64,000 bases of DNA, taken from assembly GCF_025822765.1 (NCBI RefSeq), contig NZ_JACKUK010000012.1, forward strand, positions 124,001-188,000, written 5' to 3'. Below the pieces are notes generated by a model. It was not told where the DNA came from. It did no database searches and saw nothing but the letters and a program-made list of their open reading frames with translations. Shown in pieces: positions 40,725 to 49,110 of the stretch. How positions within the stretch are numbered: position 1 is the first letter of the stretch; the number at the start of each line of letters is the position of its first letter. A program made the translations under genes and the position numbers. Source of the stretch: Mycobacterium barrassiae. GTDB lineage: Bacteria > Actinomycetota > Actinomycetes > Mycobacteriales > Mycobacteriaceae.

Positions 40725-41400
40725 ACTTGATCAGCATCTCGATCAGCAGCTTCACCTGGACGTCGAAGGCTTCGGCGGGATCGGTGAGCGTGTCCTCCCC
40801 GTACTGCCCGAAGACCTCGAGGCTGATCGCCCCGATCAGTCCCGCCCACAGCAGGAAGCACTTGGCGACCGCGGAGTCGTCGCCGGAGAAGTCGAACTCC
40901 TCGCGGACTCCGTCGTAATCCGACGACAAGGGCTGTGGCACAACGACTTCGGTCTTAGAGATCTCGCCGGCGTCGATCCCGGCACCGACGGCGTCGAACA
41001 AGGCACCCACCACCCGGGTACCCGGGCCGACGGTTCGCTCCGCCGGTGCGCGGTAACCCGGCACCGGACTCCCGTAGAGCAGCGCCCACCGCGCGGGGTG
41101 TGCGACCGCCCACTCGCGGGCGGCATGCGCCATCGCATGCAGTCGATCGCGCCACGTCGCGTGGGTCGCGCCCGCCGCATCCACCGCATCGGCCAGCTCT
41201 GTGTAGGCGTCGACCAGCAGCAGGGTGAGGAGTTCGTCGCGACTGGCCACGTACCGGTACACCGCCGAGGACACCATGCCGAGGTCACGCGCGATCGCAC
41301 GCAGCGAGAGCCCGGCCGCCCCCTCGGTGACCAGATGGCGACGGCCCAGCTCGATGATCTGAGCCTCGATCCGTTCGCGAGTGTCCTGCCGCTTACCCAT
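40723..41400 (-). CDS. TetR-family transcriptional regulator (Rv1816 type)
   Basis: The 225-residue protein has an N-terminal TetR helix-turn-helix: GLSLRAIARDLGMVSSAVYRYVASRDEL (in pieces, about residues 30-57). A ligand-binding helical domain follows, with KCFLLWAGLIGAISLEVFG near the end. The ATG at 41400 is preferred; an upstream extension crosses the operators. Two copies of AGAGCACTGCTCT lie between this gene and the divergent DDN-like gene. It probably represses itself and that neighbour. Its stop codon lies at the edge of the ArsR operator. Confidence 0.87.
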   Translation of the reverse strand: MGKRQDTRERIEAQIIELGRRHLVTEGAAGLSLRAIARDLGMVSSAVYRYVASRDELLTLLLVDAYTELADAVDAAGATHATWRDRLHAMAHAAREWAVAHPARWALLYGSPVPGYRAPAERTVGPGTRVVGALFDAVGAGIDAGEISKTEVVVPQPLSSDYDGVREEFDFSGDDSAVAKCFLLWAGLIGAISLEVFGQYGEDTLTDPAEAFDVQVKLLIEMLIK

Positions 41401-41421
41401 GGCGCCAGTGTCGCACGAACG

Positions 41422-41434
41422 AGAGCACTGCTCT
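41422..41434. promoter_or_regulatory. TetR operator, copy 1
   Basis: AGAGCACTGCTCT is symmetric about its central base. It lies 22 bases upstream of the TetR start codon. An identical core occurs 47 bases away at 41469-41481. Confidence 0.65.
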
Positions 41435-41467
41435 TGAATTTCTGCCCATCGCGTGGCACAGTCGAAA

Positions 41468-41482
41468 GAGAGCACTGCTCTC
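41468..41482. promoter_or_regulatory. TetR operator, copy 2
   Basis: GAGAGCACTGCTCTC contains the same 13-base core as copy 1, with one more matched base on each side. It lies 19 bases upstream of the DDN-like gene start and just before its ribosome site, a position suited to repression. Confidence 0.65.
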
Positions 41483-41500
41483 GAAACTGAGGAGAACACC

Positions 41501-41941
41501 ATGGCAACCCGCTACGACCAGCCCACACCGGCGGCCCGCGCCTTCAACGAACTGTTCCGGCTGCTGGCCGAAATCGGCATCAGCGTCGCCGGCACGGTGG
41601 CGATTCGGGTGCGGGGCCGCAAGACCGGAAAGCGGCGCGGGGTGGTGGTCAACCTGTTGACCGTCGACGGCCGCGACTACCTGGTCTCGCCCCGCGGCGA
41701 CACCCAGTGGGTTCGCAACGCGCGGGCGGCAGGCAGCATCGAGATGGGTCCGCGGTGGCGCAGCCGCGAGGTCGGCATCGCCGAGGTCGCCGACGATGCC
41801 AAGCCTGCATTGCTGAAGCGCTATCTCGACCGGTGGTTCTGGGAGGTCAAGGGGCACGTCGGTGGGCTGACGCCGGAATCGTCGGCCGCCGAGCTGAGCG
41901 CGACGGCGCCGTCGATCCCGGTGTTCGAATTACAGCGTTAA
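41501..41941 (+). CDS. DDN-like deazaflavin-dependent nitroreductase family protein (DUF385)
   Basis: The 146-residue split-barrel protein has the family motif VRGRKTGKRRGVVVNLLTVDGRDYLVSPRGDTQWVRNARA (in pieces, about residues 36-75). Members such as Ddn use F420 to reduce quinones or nitro compounds. The ATG has GAGGAG six bases upstream. The gene diverges from the TetR regulator with duplicated operators between them. Induction by a hydrophobic ligand of the TetR protein is likely. Its TAA shares TTAA with the convergent protease gene. Confidence 0.85.
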   Translation: MATRYDQPTPAARAFNELFRLLAEIGISVAGTVAIRVRGRKTGKRRGVVVNLLTVDGRDYLVSPRGDTQWVRNARAAGSIEMGPRWRSREVGIAEVADDAKPALLKRYLDRWFWEVKGHVGGLTPESSAAELSATAPSIPVFELQR

Positions 41942-42618
41942 GGGGCAGGAGCGTTCATCGCGGAGATGACGTCCTGCTGCGCCTGCTGGCTGGTGATGTG
42001 CCACGACACCGCGGCGGGGAACTGCCCCCAGGTGCTGTTGAACATCCCCACGATGGCCGCCCTACCGTCCGGGGTGATCGAGTAGACCGGCCCGCCGGAG
42101 TCGCCCTTCTGACTCACCACACCGTTGGCCATCGTGAACCAGCCGTTGTACACGGCCTGGATGTTCCCGCAGCTCTCCCCCGTGACCACACCGAAGTGGC
42201 ACACCGGCAGACCGGGCGTCGGGACGATCGCGGGGTCGGAGACCAGCACCAGGCCTCGGGGCAGCACATTGTTGACTGTGACGTCGGAGGCCAGGTTGAT
42301 GGCCTCCCAATCGGTGATCTGGTGATTGGTGTCGATGGTCGCGCCGTTGGGTGTGTTGTCGCGGAACGCCCCCTGGTGCCCGACGAACCTGCGGCCCCGG
42401 TCGAGCACGTTGCCGTCGCCGCGGCAATGGCCCGCGGTGTAGGCGACGCGCGCCTGCGTATCGACGAATCCCACGGTGCAGGCGTTTGTGCCCTGGATGA
42501 CCTCCATACCCGGGAACACGACGACTCCCGGGTCGGCGCCCACCGGCATGACGGGGAGGACCAGCGCGGCGACCGGGGCCGTTACCGCAGCGAATACACG
42601 TAACCACCGTCGGCGCAT
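41938..42618 (-). CDS. secreted trypsin-like serine protease (Rv1815 type)
   Basis: The 226-residue precursor has a signal peptide (about residues 1-28, RRRWLRVFAAVTAPVAALVLP) and a chymotrypsin-fold domain. The serine motif KGDSGGPV (S174) and the histidine motif TAGHC (H64) are clear; D103 in TDWEAINLA is the probable third residue. Four cysteines (C47, C65, C140, C150) fit two disulphides. It is probably exported and active outside the membrane. The ATG at 42618 starts the signal peptide directly; a longer start at 42639 is possible. The 187-base gap upstream holds no recognisable gene. Confidence 0.82.
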   Translation of the reverse strand: MRRRWLRVFAAVTAPVAALVLPVMPVGADPGVVVFPGMEVIQGTNACTVGFVDTQARVAYTAGHCRGDGNVLDRGRRFVGHQGAFRDNTPNGATIDTNHQITDWEAINLASDVTVNNVLPRGLVLVSDPAIVPTPGLPVCHFGVVTGESCGNIQAVYNGWFTMANGVVSQKGDSGGPVYSITPDGRAAIVGMFNSTWGQFPAAVSWHITSQQAQQDVISAMNAPAP

Positions 42619-42805
42619 GTCGCCCCCCTTGGGTCTCAAGTGTGTAAAGGGTACCGACGTACAGCGATGCCCACAGGCCGAGTGAGATAACCCGATAACC
42701 TCGCCCGACCAGGAGCAACTGCACGCCAGCTGTCCCTGAGCTGTCCCTACTTCACCCCATCGGCGAGGATCACGAAGACGTTACAGAGTGGCAACGACGG
42801 GGTCG

Positions 42806-44212
42806 TCAGGAGTCGAAGCCGAGGCCCAATGCGTCGAGCGTGCGCAGGAAGAGGTTGCGGCGCCCCGCCGAATGATCGGCACGATCGAGCGACCACCGCG
42901 TCGCCTGGATGCCGATGCTCGCGAAGGGTTCAGGCGGGAACGGCAGCGGGCGTTTCCGCACCATCTCCAGTTCGGTCCGCGGAGTGGACGCGCCGTCGAG
43001 AAGGTCCAGGCAGACGTCGGCGGCGAACCTGGCCGCGCCCACCCCGAGGCCGGTGAACCCGTTGACGTAAGCCACCCGGCCGTCGTGGGCGGTCCCCCAG
43101 TGCGCACAGAACCGCGTGTTGGTGTCGATGGCGCCCGCCCAGCGGTGGGAGAACCGGACGTCGTCGAGCTGCGGGAAGGTGATGAAGAAATGCGCGGCGA
43201 GGCGGCGGTAGGTCGCTGGCCGGTCCTCGTAGGCCGGATCGACCTTGCGCCCGAAGTGGTAGACGGCGTCGTAGCCGCCCCACACGATGCGGTTGTCCAC
43301 GGTCAGCCGGTAGTAGTGAAACTGGTTGGCGCAGTCCCCGATTCCCTGTCGACCCTGCCACCCGATGCGGGCCAGCTGCTCGTCGGTGAGCGGTTCGGTG
43401 GCCAGCACGTAGTCGTACACCGGCACGATGCGTAGCCGATTTCGTCGCAGCAGGCTCGGAAACACGTTCGTCGCCAGCACCACCTGATGCGCGGTGATGG
43501 TCGACGCTGCGGTGGCGACGCGCAGTGCGTCACCGTCGGATTCGAGTCCGGTGGCGTTGGTGCCCTCGTAGATCTGCACGCCCGCTTCGGAACACGCGCG
43601 GGCGAGTTCGACTGCCAGCTTGGCGGGATGGACGATCGCGCAGGTGTCCGCGCTGAACAGGCCCGCCAGGTAGGTCGGCGAGTCGGCCTCCGCGCGGACC
43701 TGCTGCGTATCGAGGAAGCGGCCTTCACCGGCCTCGGCGGCCTCGCGCAGCCAGTCGACCTGATGTGGTTCGGTGGCCACCGACAGCATCCCGGTGCGTT
43801 GCCACTGCGTGTCCAGACCGAGGCGCTCGATGTCGGACTGCATACCGTCGAGATTGGCCATGCCGAGCTTCTCGAGCGTGTCGAACTCGTTGGGCCAACG
43901 CGACTTTCCGTTCTCGGCGCCGTGGGTCAGGCTGGCGTCGACGAAACCGCCGTTGCGCCCCGAGGCCGCCCATCCGATCCGGTTCGCCTCGATGAGGACG
44001 ATGCGGCGGCCGGGATTGCGCTCGGCGGCGTGCAGGGCCGCCCACAGCCCGGTGTAGCCGCCACCCACCACCAGGAGGTCGCACGTGACCGAGGTGGATA
44101 GCGGAGGGTAGACCGGCCTGGGAATGTCCAGCCACATCGAGCCGAAGGTGCTTGCGGCAAGCGAACGTTCGACCAGCGCGGGGTCGACAGGGGCATCGAA
44201 CACCGTTTCCAC
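42806..44212 (-). CDS. DAO-family FAD-dependent amine or amino-acid oxidoreductase
   Basis: The 468-residue protein has the FAD motif LLVVGGGYTGLWAALHAAE (about residues 46-64), RIVLIEANRIGWAASGRNGGFVD (in pieces, about 70-92) and the C-terminal NGFTGLGVGAARFAAD second FAD contact. The S-G-R-N-G-G motif is typical of PuuB-like and glycine or sarcosine-type oxidases. The substrate is unknown. It starts at GTG 44212, 43 bases after the sterol desaturase stop. The two genes and the carboxylesterase probably form an operon. Confidence 0.83.
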   Translation of the reverse strand: METVFDAPVDPALVERSLAASTFGSMWLDIPRPVYPPLSTSVTCDLLVVGGGYTGLWAALHAAERNPGRRIVLIEANRIGWAASGRNGGFVDASLTHGAENGKSRWPNEFDTLEKLGMANLDGMQSDIERLGLDTQWQRTGMLSVATEPHQVDWLREAAEAGEGRFLDTQQVRAEADSPTYLAGLFSADTCAIVHPAKLAVELARACSEAGVQIYEGTNATGLESDGDALRVATAASTITAHQVVLATNVFPSLLRRNRLRIVPVYDYVLATEPLTDEQLARIGWQGRQGIGDCANQFHYYRLTVDNRIVWGGYDAVYHFGRKVDPAYEDRPATYRRLAAHFFITFPQLDDVRFSHRWAGAIDTNTRFCAHWGTAHDGRVAYVNGFTGLGVGAARFAADVCLDLLDGASTPRTELEMVRKRPLPFPPEPFASIGIQATRWSLDRADHSAGRRNLFLRTLDALGLGFDS

Positions 44213-44255
44213 ATGGCGGAGACTACGGGGCCGACGGCGGCGGCGTCGAAAAACC

Positions 44256-45179
44256 CTAGACGCGGACCTCGGCGGCCCCCGCCTCCACGGGACGACCCGC
44301 GGGCTCCCAGCCCGGCGGACCGAACGCGTAGCCCAGCTTGTCGCGCCAGCGGGTCGCGCGCCGGACGTCGCGGAAGATCGCCACATATTCGTGGGTCTGC
44401 AGCGTCCAGATGTTGTAGGTGTCCACCTGTTTCGTCAGGCCGTAGTTCGGCCTGTCGGTCTCGGCCTTGAAGCTGCCGAACATGCGGTCCCAGAGGATGA
44501 AGATGCCGCCGTAGTTCTTGTCGAGATACTGCTGGTCCATCCCGTGGTGGACGCGGTGATGCGACGGCGTGTTGAAGACGAACTCGATTGGGCGCCAAAG
44601 CTTTCCGATGCGCTCGGTGTGGATCCAGAACTGGTAGATCAGGTTGATCGAGAAGCTGGCGAACACCATCCACGGCGGCACTCCGAACAGCGGAAGCAGC
44701 GCGCGCAGGAAGACGTCGCCGCTGATGTTCCACTTCTGGCGCAGCGCTGTCGCGAAGTTGAAGTACTGGCTGGAGTGATGCGCCTGATGCGTCGCCCAGA
44801 TCAGGCGCACCCGGTGCGCGATCCGGTGATAGAGGTAGTACAGGATGTCGACGCCGACGATGGCGATCACCCAGGTGTACCAAGCGTTCGCGGGTAGCTG
44901 CCAGGGCGCGACGTAGACGTAGAGCGCGGCGTAGCCGACCAGTGCGACGGCGTTCAGCACGCCGCTGGTGAGGATCGACACCAGCCCCATGCTGATGCTC
45001 GCCCACGCATCCGGTTTGAGGTACGCCCCGGCGGGCGGGCGCTGGGCCTCGTCATGGGCGAGCTTGCCCGCGGCGACCCACTCGATGACCAGCATGATCA
45101 GGAAGAACGGGATCGCGAAGGTCACCGGGTCATGCATCAGCGGCGGCAATACGTGCGACAGCACACCGGTCGAGTCCAC
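44256..45179 (-). CDS. sterol desaturase/fatty acid hydroxylase family protein (erg3-like, Rv1814 type)
   Basis: The 307-residue membrane di-iron enzyme has the three histidine boxes of the fatty acid hydroxylase superfamily: HRIAH (118-122), HQAHH (131-135) and HHRVHH (207-212). Hydrophobic helices lie near residues 19-35, 60-90 and 100-117. Family members hydroxylate or desaturate sterols and lipids. Bacteria of this group do not make ergosterol, so the erg3 name is only by similarity. It starts at GTG with a perfect AGGAGGTG site and follows the carboxylesterase by 31 bases. Confidence 0.88.
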   Translation of the reverse strand: MDSTGVLSHVLPPLMHDPVTFAIPFFLIMLVIEWVAAGKLAHDEAQRPPAGAYLKPDAWASISMGLVSILTSGVLNAVALVGYAALYVYVAPWQLPANAWYTWVIAIVGVDILYYLYHRIAHRVRLIWATHQAHHSSQYFNFATALRQKWNISGDVFLRALLPLFGVPPWMVFASFSINLIYQFWIHTERIGKLWRPIEFVFNTPSHHRVHHGMDQQYLDKNYGGIFILWDRMFGSFKAETDRPNYGLTKQVDTYNIWTLQTHEYVAIFRDVRRATRWRDKLGYAFGPPGWEPAGRPVEAGAAEVRV

Positions 45180-45210
45180 GGTGACACCTCCTGGGCAAAA
45201 AGCTTACGAC

Positions 45211-46773
45211 CTAGCGGAAGTGGAGGACCTCATCGCCCCAGGCCAGGCGCACATCGCGGTCCAGATCCTCGACCACCCGCTCGGCCGCGTCGATGACCAG
45301 CGTCGCGCGGTCCTCCTTGCGGTAGGACCGCCACTGCGGATCGCCTGCGGACGCGGTCGGCTCGCCGCTCTTCGCGAAGCTGAGCCAGCGGCTGCGCAGC
45401 CGCGCCGAAACGGTCTTGCCCGCCTTCAGCCCGCCGAGTTTGAACGTCGGATCCTTCGGCCCGGCCACGAGATTGCCCCATACGTAGGGCAACTCGGTGG
45501 CGTGGGCCGCCCCGAGACGAAGCAGACGCAGCATCGGGGTCGCGAAGTCGAAGCGGTACAGGTACACGGGCGCCACCTCGCGGTGGCCCTCGGCGAACCA
45601 GATCGACGGCATCCGGAAGCCGATGTCGCGGGCCACCCCCATGCCGATGGTCTTGGGCCGGCCGCGGTACGTGCTGCGGATCTGGTCCTCGGTGGGCAGC
45701 TGCAGTGCCGGCTGCTCGGCGGCGATCTCGTTGAACATCGCCCGCAGTGCGGGCGGAGTGATCGGCATCAACGGCGATTTCATCCAGCGGAACAGCGATG
45801 CCTCGTGCTTGTTGGTGCCGATGATCAGCGGAACCGGGTGGGTACGCCCCTCCCGTGCCAGCCTGACGGGATGCGCCGGGACGATGTCCCCGTCGATGAT
45901 CGGGGCGAACGCCAGCGTGCCCGGTGTGCGCACCGGCACCTCGTCGAAGACCTTCTTGGACGCCGCGAGGATCGCGGCGATCGGCAACTCCGGTAACCGC
46001 TGGACCTCATCTCGTCCGACACCGAGCACGTCGAGGAAGTGGTCGGCGACACGGCGGCCGCGCTCGCGGTCGTAGATCGAGGTGGCAGGCGAACTCTGGG
46101 CGATCGCCGCGGAGAACAGCCCGGCCGCAGCCGGACTGGCGAGCAACGTGGTCACCATGCCCGCGCCCGCCGACTCGCCGAACAGCGTCGCCCGGTCCGG
46201 GTCTCCCCCGAATGCCGCGATGTTGTCGCGAACCCATTGCAGCGCGAACAACGCGTCGCGCAGCCCGAGATTGGTCTCGAAGCCCTCACCGAACGCGGAC
46301 AGATCCAGAAATCCCAGCGCGCCCAGCCGGTAGTTGACGGTGACGATCACCGCGTCGCCACTGCTCGCCAGCGCCGCGCCGTGATACAGCGATTGCGCCG
46401 ACGAACCCAGGATGTAGGCGCCGCCGTGCAACCAGACCATGACCGGCTTGCCGTCACCCGCCTCGGTGTCCGAGGACGCCCACACGTTCAGCGTCAGGCA
46501 GTCGTCGCCCTGTGGCGCGCCGAGGTCGATCGGGATCCTCGGATCGGTGGGTTGCGGGCAGACCGGGCCCACCTTGGCCGCGTCGGCCGGTTCCGACCAC
46601 CGCTCGGGAGCCACCGGCGCCCGCCACCGCAGGTCTGACACAGGCGGCGCCGCGTAGCGAATCCCCTTCCACGCCTTGACGGTTCCGTTGTCGACACCGC
46701 GGACAGGACCGTGGGTGGTGTCGACGACGGGCCGGTCGTCTGCGACGCGTCGCGTGTTGGCCTCAGCCGTCAC
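45211..46773 (-). CDS. type B carboxylesterase/lipase
   Basis: The 520-residue alpha/beta hydrolase has the type B signature LFGESAGAGMVT with S201 as nucleophile, the oxyanion MVWLHGGAYILGS segment (about residues 113-125), DDCLTLNVWA and a KAWKGIRYAAPP start motif. It probably hydrolyses esters of lipids or xenobiotics. The GTG at 46773 has AGGAGG six bases upstream and is a better start than an in-frame GTG at 46806. A TACCCGCGGGTA palindrome lies 41 bases upstream. It is the first gene of the sterol desaturase and oxidase operon. Confidence 0.9.
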   Translation of the reverse strand: MTAEANTRRVADDRPVVDTTHGPVRGVDNGTVKAWKGIRYAAPPVSDLRWRAPVAPERWSEPADAAKVGPVCPQPTDPRIPIDLGAPQGDDCLTLNVWASSDTEAGDGKPVMVWLHGGAYILGSSAQSLYHGAALASSGDAVIVTVNYRLGALGFLDLSAFGEGFETNLGLRDALFALQWVRDNIAAFGGDPDRATLFGESAGAGMVTTLLASPAAAGLFSAAIAQSSPATSIYDRERGRRVADHFLDVLGVGRDEVQRLPELPIAAILAASKKVFDEVPVRTPGTLAFAPIIDGDIVPAHPVRLAREGRTHPVPLIIGTNKHEASLFRWMKSPLMPITPPALRAMFNEIAAEQPALQLPTEDQIRSTYRGRPKTIGMGVARDIGFRMPSIWFAEGHREVAPVYLYRFDFATPMLRLLRLGAAHATELPYVWGNLVAGPKDPTFKLGGLKAGKTVSARLRSRWLSFAKSGEPTASAGDPQWRSYRKEDRATLVIDAAERVVEDLDRDVRLAWGDEVLHFR

Positions 46774-46812
46774 CGGTGACCTCCTCAACCCGATGGACAC
46801 AACCACTCCAGG

Positions 46813-46825
46813 TTACCCGCGGGTA
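46813..46825. promoter_or_regulatory. second copy of the TACCCGCGGGTA palindrome
   Basis: TTACCCGCGGGTA repeats thirteen of the fourteen bases of the glcB-upstream palindrome. It lies in the 102-base divergent region between the carboxylesterase (minus) and the MpaB-family gene (plus) and could control both. Confidence 0.5.
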
Positions 46826-46875
46826 GGTCGACGGTTTGACGTGCTGCTTCACCTAACAGTGGTATAGATGATGGG

Positions 46876-47808
46876 ATGAGTGTCACATTTATACCGCAGC
46901 GGACGGCCGAACGGCTCCGCCGCCGCATCGTCGAGGACTTCGAGAAGGGCGCAGGTCGGCACGACGAGCCGGAGGTCTACGGCGGACCGTCCGGGGATCC
47001 GGGGCTGATCGGGCCGGACAGCATCTCGTGGGAGATCAACGCGGACCTGGCCTCGGTGTCCCAGGCCGGGCTACCCGCGATCGTGCTGGAGATCCTGCAT
47101 CCGTCCGTCGTCGCGGGCGTTCAGGATCTGTCGAACTACCGCGAGGACCCGTTCCAGCGCGCCCGCGCCACCCTGGGTTATGTGTTGACCACGACGTTCG
47201 GCAACACCGAGGCCGCCACCCGCGTCATCGAACGCGTCAAACACGTGCACTCGTTCGTCAACGGCACCCGCCCCGACGGGGTGCCGTACCGGGCGCTGGA
47301 TCCAGAGTTGATCGCGTGGGTCCACACCTGCATCCCGTGGATGATCCTGCGGACGTACGAACACACCGTGCGTCCGCTGTCGCGGGAGGAACAGGACCGC
47401 TATCTGTCCGAGCAGGCTGTCATCGGCCGGATGGGCGGTGCCGACCGGGTGCCCACAACGGTCGCCGAACTCGACGACTACGTCGAGTCGATGCGGTCGA
47501 AGCTGAGTGTGAACGCGCAGACGCGGGAGTTCATCGACTTCCTGATGACCTCACCGTTCTTCCCCGATCTGCCCGGCCCGGTGGATCGCCAGTTGCACCG
47601 ATTCGCCATCTACGCCGGCATGAGTCGCGCCCCGTCATGGGCGCGCGAGCTCATCGGATACGACCGGCCGTCCGCGCTGACCCGCCGGCTCATCGAGCCT
47701 GCGCTGCGTTTCGATGCGGCCCAATTGCGTTGGGCGGTCGGCACTCCGACATACGTCCGGCTGGCGCGCGAGCGGGCCGCCGGGGTCCGACCGAAGGTCG
47801 CCTCGTGA
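46876..47808 (+). CDS. oxygenase MpaB-family protein (DUF2236)
   Basis: The 310-residue protein has the DUF2236 pattern: ISWEINADLASVSQAGLPAIVLEILHPSVVAGV (in pieces, about residues 50-82), GYVLTTTFGNTEAA (about 100-113), a VHSFVNG motif and ELIAWVHTCIPWMILRTYE. The histidines in HPSV, VHSF and VHTC are the likely haem or metal ligands, as in MpaB and latex-clearing relatives. The substrate is unknown. It is translationally coupled (GTGA) to the downstream TetR gene. Confidence 0.85.
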   Translation: MSVTFIPQRTAERLRRRIVEDFEKGAGRHDEPEVYGGPSGDPGLIGPDSISWEINADLASVSQAGLPAIVLEILHPSVVAGVQDLSNYREDPFQRARATLGYVLTTTFGNTEAATRVIERVKHVHSFVNGTRPDGVPYRALDPELIAWVHTCIPWMILRTYEHTVRPLSREEQDRYLSEQAVIGRMGGADRVPTTVAELDDYVESMRSKLSVNAQTREFIDFLMTSPFFPDLPGPVDRQLHRFAIYAGMSRAPSWARELIGYDRPSALTRRLIEPALRFDAAQLRWAVGTPTYVRLARERAAGVRPKVAS

Positions 47809-48425
47809 TCGACGCCCAGCTGATCGAGGTGGTCGGGGGCGCGGTGTCTTCAGGCGCAGGCCGCGTGGACGAAGCCGCCGACCGGACCAGCCAGCGCATC
47901 CTGGACGCCGCGCTGCTCGAGGCGGCGGCCGTTGGGCTGCAACGCATTACGGTTGAGGACGTGGTCCGGCGGGCAGGCGTCTCCCGGATGACGGCCTACC
48001 GCCGCTATCCCCGTCGCGACGACCTGGTCGAAGCGCTGGTCCGGCGGGAGACACAGCGGTTCCTCGGTGCCGTCGCCGACGCCATCGAGGCGGTCGATGA
48101 CCCCGACGAGGGGGTGGCCGAGGCGTTCATCGCCGCGGTGAGATTCGCCCGCGAAAACCCCATGCTGCGACGCGCAGGACACGAGTCGACCCCGATCGAC
48201 TCGGCCGAACTTCTGAAGATGGGCTCGGCGTTCATCGCCAACTACATCCACGGCGAGAAACCGGGGCAACCCTCACAGCAGGTCCGGTGGGTCGCCGACG
48301 TGTTCGCCCGGCTGTTCTTCACCTACATCTCGCTGCCGCCGTCGGATCCGGACTTCGGCGACGACGCCGAACTGCGGCGGTTCGCACACGAGGTACTGAC
48401 CCCCATGGTCGAACGCGTCGTCTGA
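47805..48425 (+). CDS. TetR-family transcriptional regulator
   Basis: The 206-residue protein has the TetR DNA-binding segment RITVEDVVRRAGVSRMTAYRRYPRRDDLVEALV (in pieces, about residues 45-78), followed by a ligand-binding helical domain. The GTG overlaps the stop of the MpaB-family gene by four bases (GTGA), so it probably regulates that gene and itself. The ACCCGCGGGT palindrome upstream of the pair is a candidate operator. Confidence 0.85.
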   Translation: MIDAQLIEVVGGAVSSGAGRVDEAADRTSQRILDAALLEAAAVGLQRITVEDVVRRAGVSRMTAYRRYPRRDDLVEALVRRETQRFLGAVADAIEAVDDPDEGVAEAFIAAVRFARENPMLRRAGHESTPIDSAELLKMGSAFIANYIHGEKPGQPSQQVRWVADVFARLFFTYISLPPSDPDFGDDAELRRFAHEVLTPMVERVV

Positions 48426-48436
48426 AACAGATGGCA

Positions 48437-48449
48437 TAACTTGTTGGCG
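48437..48449 (+). promoter_or_regulatory. -10 element of a leaderless SMR transcript
   Basis: TAACTT (48437-48442) lies six bases before the GTG at 48449, so transcription should start at or next to the start codon. It sits 11 bases after the TetR stop. Confidence 0.4.
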
Positions 48450-48787
48450 TGCGAAAATGGGCGCTCCTGGCCGGAGCCATCTCCACCGAGGTCACGGCGA
48501 CGCTGTCCCTGCGCGCGTCGCAAGACCATTCGGCGTGGATCGTGGTGGTCGTCACCGGATATGTCGCGTCGTTCTTCCTGCTGACGCTGGTGCTGCGGGC
48601 GGGCGTGCCGGTCGGCGTGGCCTACGGAATCTGGGGCGCGCTTGGCACGGCGGCCACGGCGGTGTTCGCCGCCGTCCTCTTCGGTGACCCGTTCACGTGG
48701 CCGATCGTCGCGGGCATCGGCCTCATCATCGCCGGGGTCCTGCTCGTCGAGTTCGGATCGCATCGAGCGCAGGCGGCCGAGTCATGA
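48449..48787 (+). CDS. SMR-family multidrug efflux subunit (first of a pair)
   Basis: The 112-residue protein has four transmembrane helices and the SMR-conserved glutamate E14 in AISTEVTATLSLRAS, plus YGIWGALGTAATAV in helix 3. SMR proteins expel cationic drugs in exchange for protons. It is the upstream half of a two-gene pair. Paired SMR proteins usually form heterodimers with opposite membrane orientation. The next gene starts inside its stop codon (ATGA). Confidence 0.88.
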   Translation: MRKWALLAGAISTEVTATLSLRASQDHSAWIVVVVTGYVASFFLLTLVLRAGVPVGVAYGIWGALGTAATAVFAAVLFGDPFTWPIVAGIGLIIAGVLLVEFGSHRAQAAES

Positions 48788-49110
48788 TGTGGCTCGCGCT
48801 GGCGGGCGCGATTCTTGTCGAGGTCGTCGCGACCCTGTCGTTGCGGGCGTCGGACGGCTTTCGCAAGAAGGCGTGGATCGCACCGATCGTCGCCGGATAC
48901 CTGCTGTCGTTCTACCTGCTGTGGGTGTCGCTGGGGCTGGGCATGCCGGTCGGCATCGCCTACGGCGTGTGGTCGGCGTGTGGCGTCGCGCTGGTCGCCG
49001 TCATCGCGCGGTTCCTGTTTTGTGAACCTCTGACCTGGATGATGGGGGCCGGCATCGCACTCATCGTCGGCGGCGTGCTCATGATCGAGATGGTTGGGGT
49101 CGCGCACTGA
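48784..49110 (+). CDS. SMR-family multidrug efflux subunit (second of a pair)
   Basis: The 108-residue partner has four helices with the catalytic glutamate E13 in AILVEVVATLSLRAS and YGVWSACGVALVAV in helix 3. It overlaps its partner gene by four bases, which fixes the ratio of the two. Its last 32 bases overlap the convergent MFS gene. An alternative ATG at 48787 would remove one residue. Confidence 0.88.
   Translation: MMWLALAGAILVEVVATLSLRASDGFRKKAWIAPIVAGYLLSFYLLWVSLGLGMPVGIAYGVWSACGVALVAVIARFLFCEPLTWMMGAGIALIVGGVLMIEMVGVAH

Noticed and set aside
42640-42805. Short direct repeats (AGCTGTCCCT and GATAACC) in the gap before the protease
   Set aside because: They are short, not symmetric and not conserved with any motif I know. 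The gap shows no gene.
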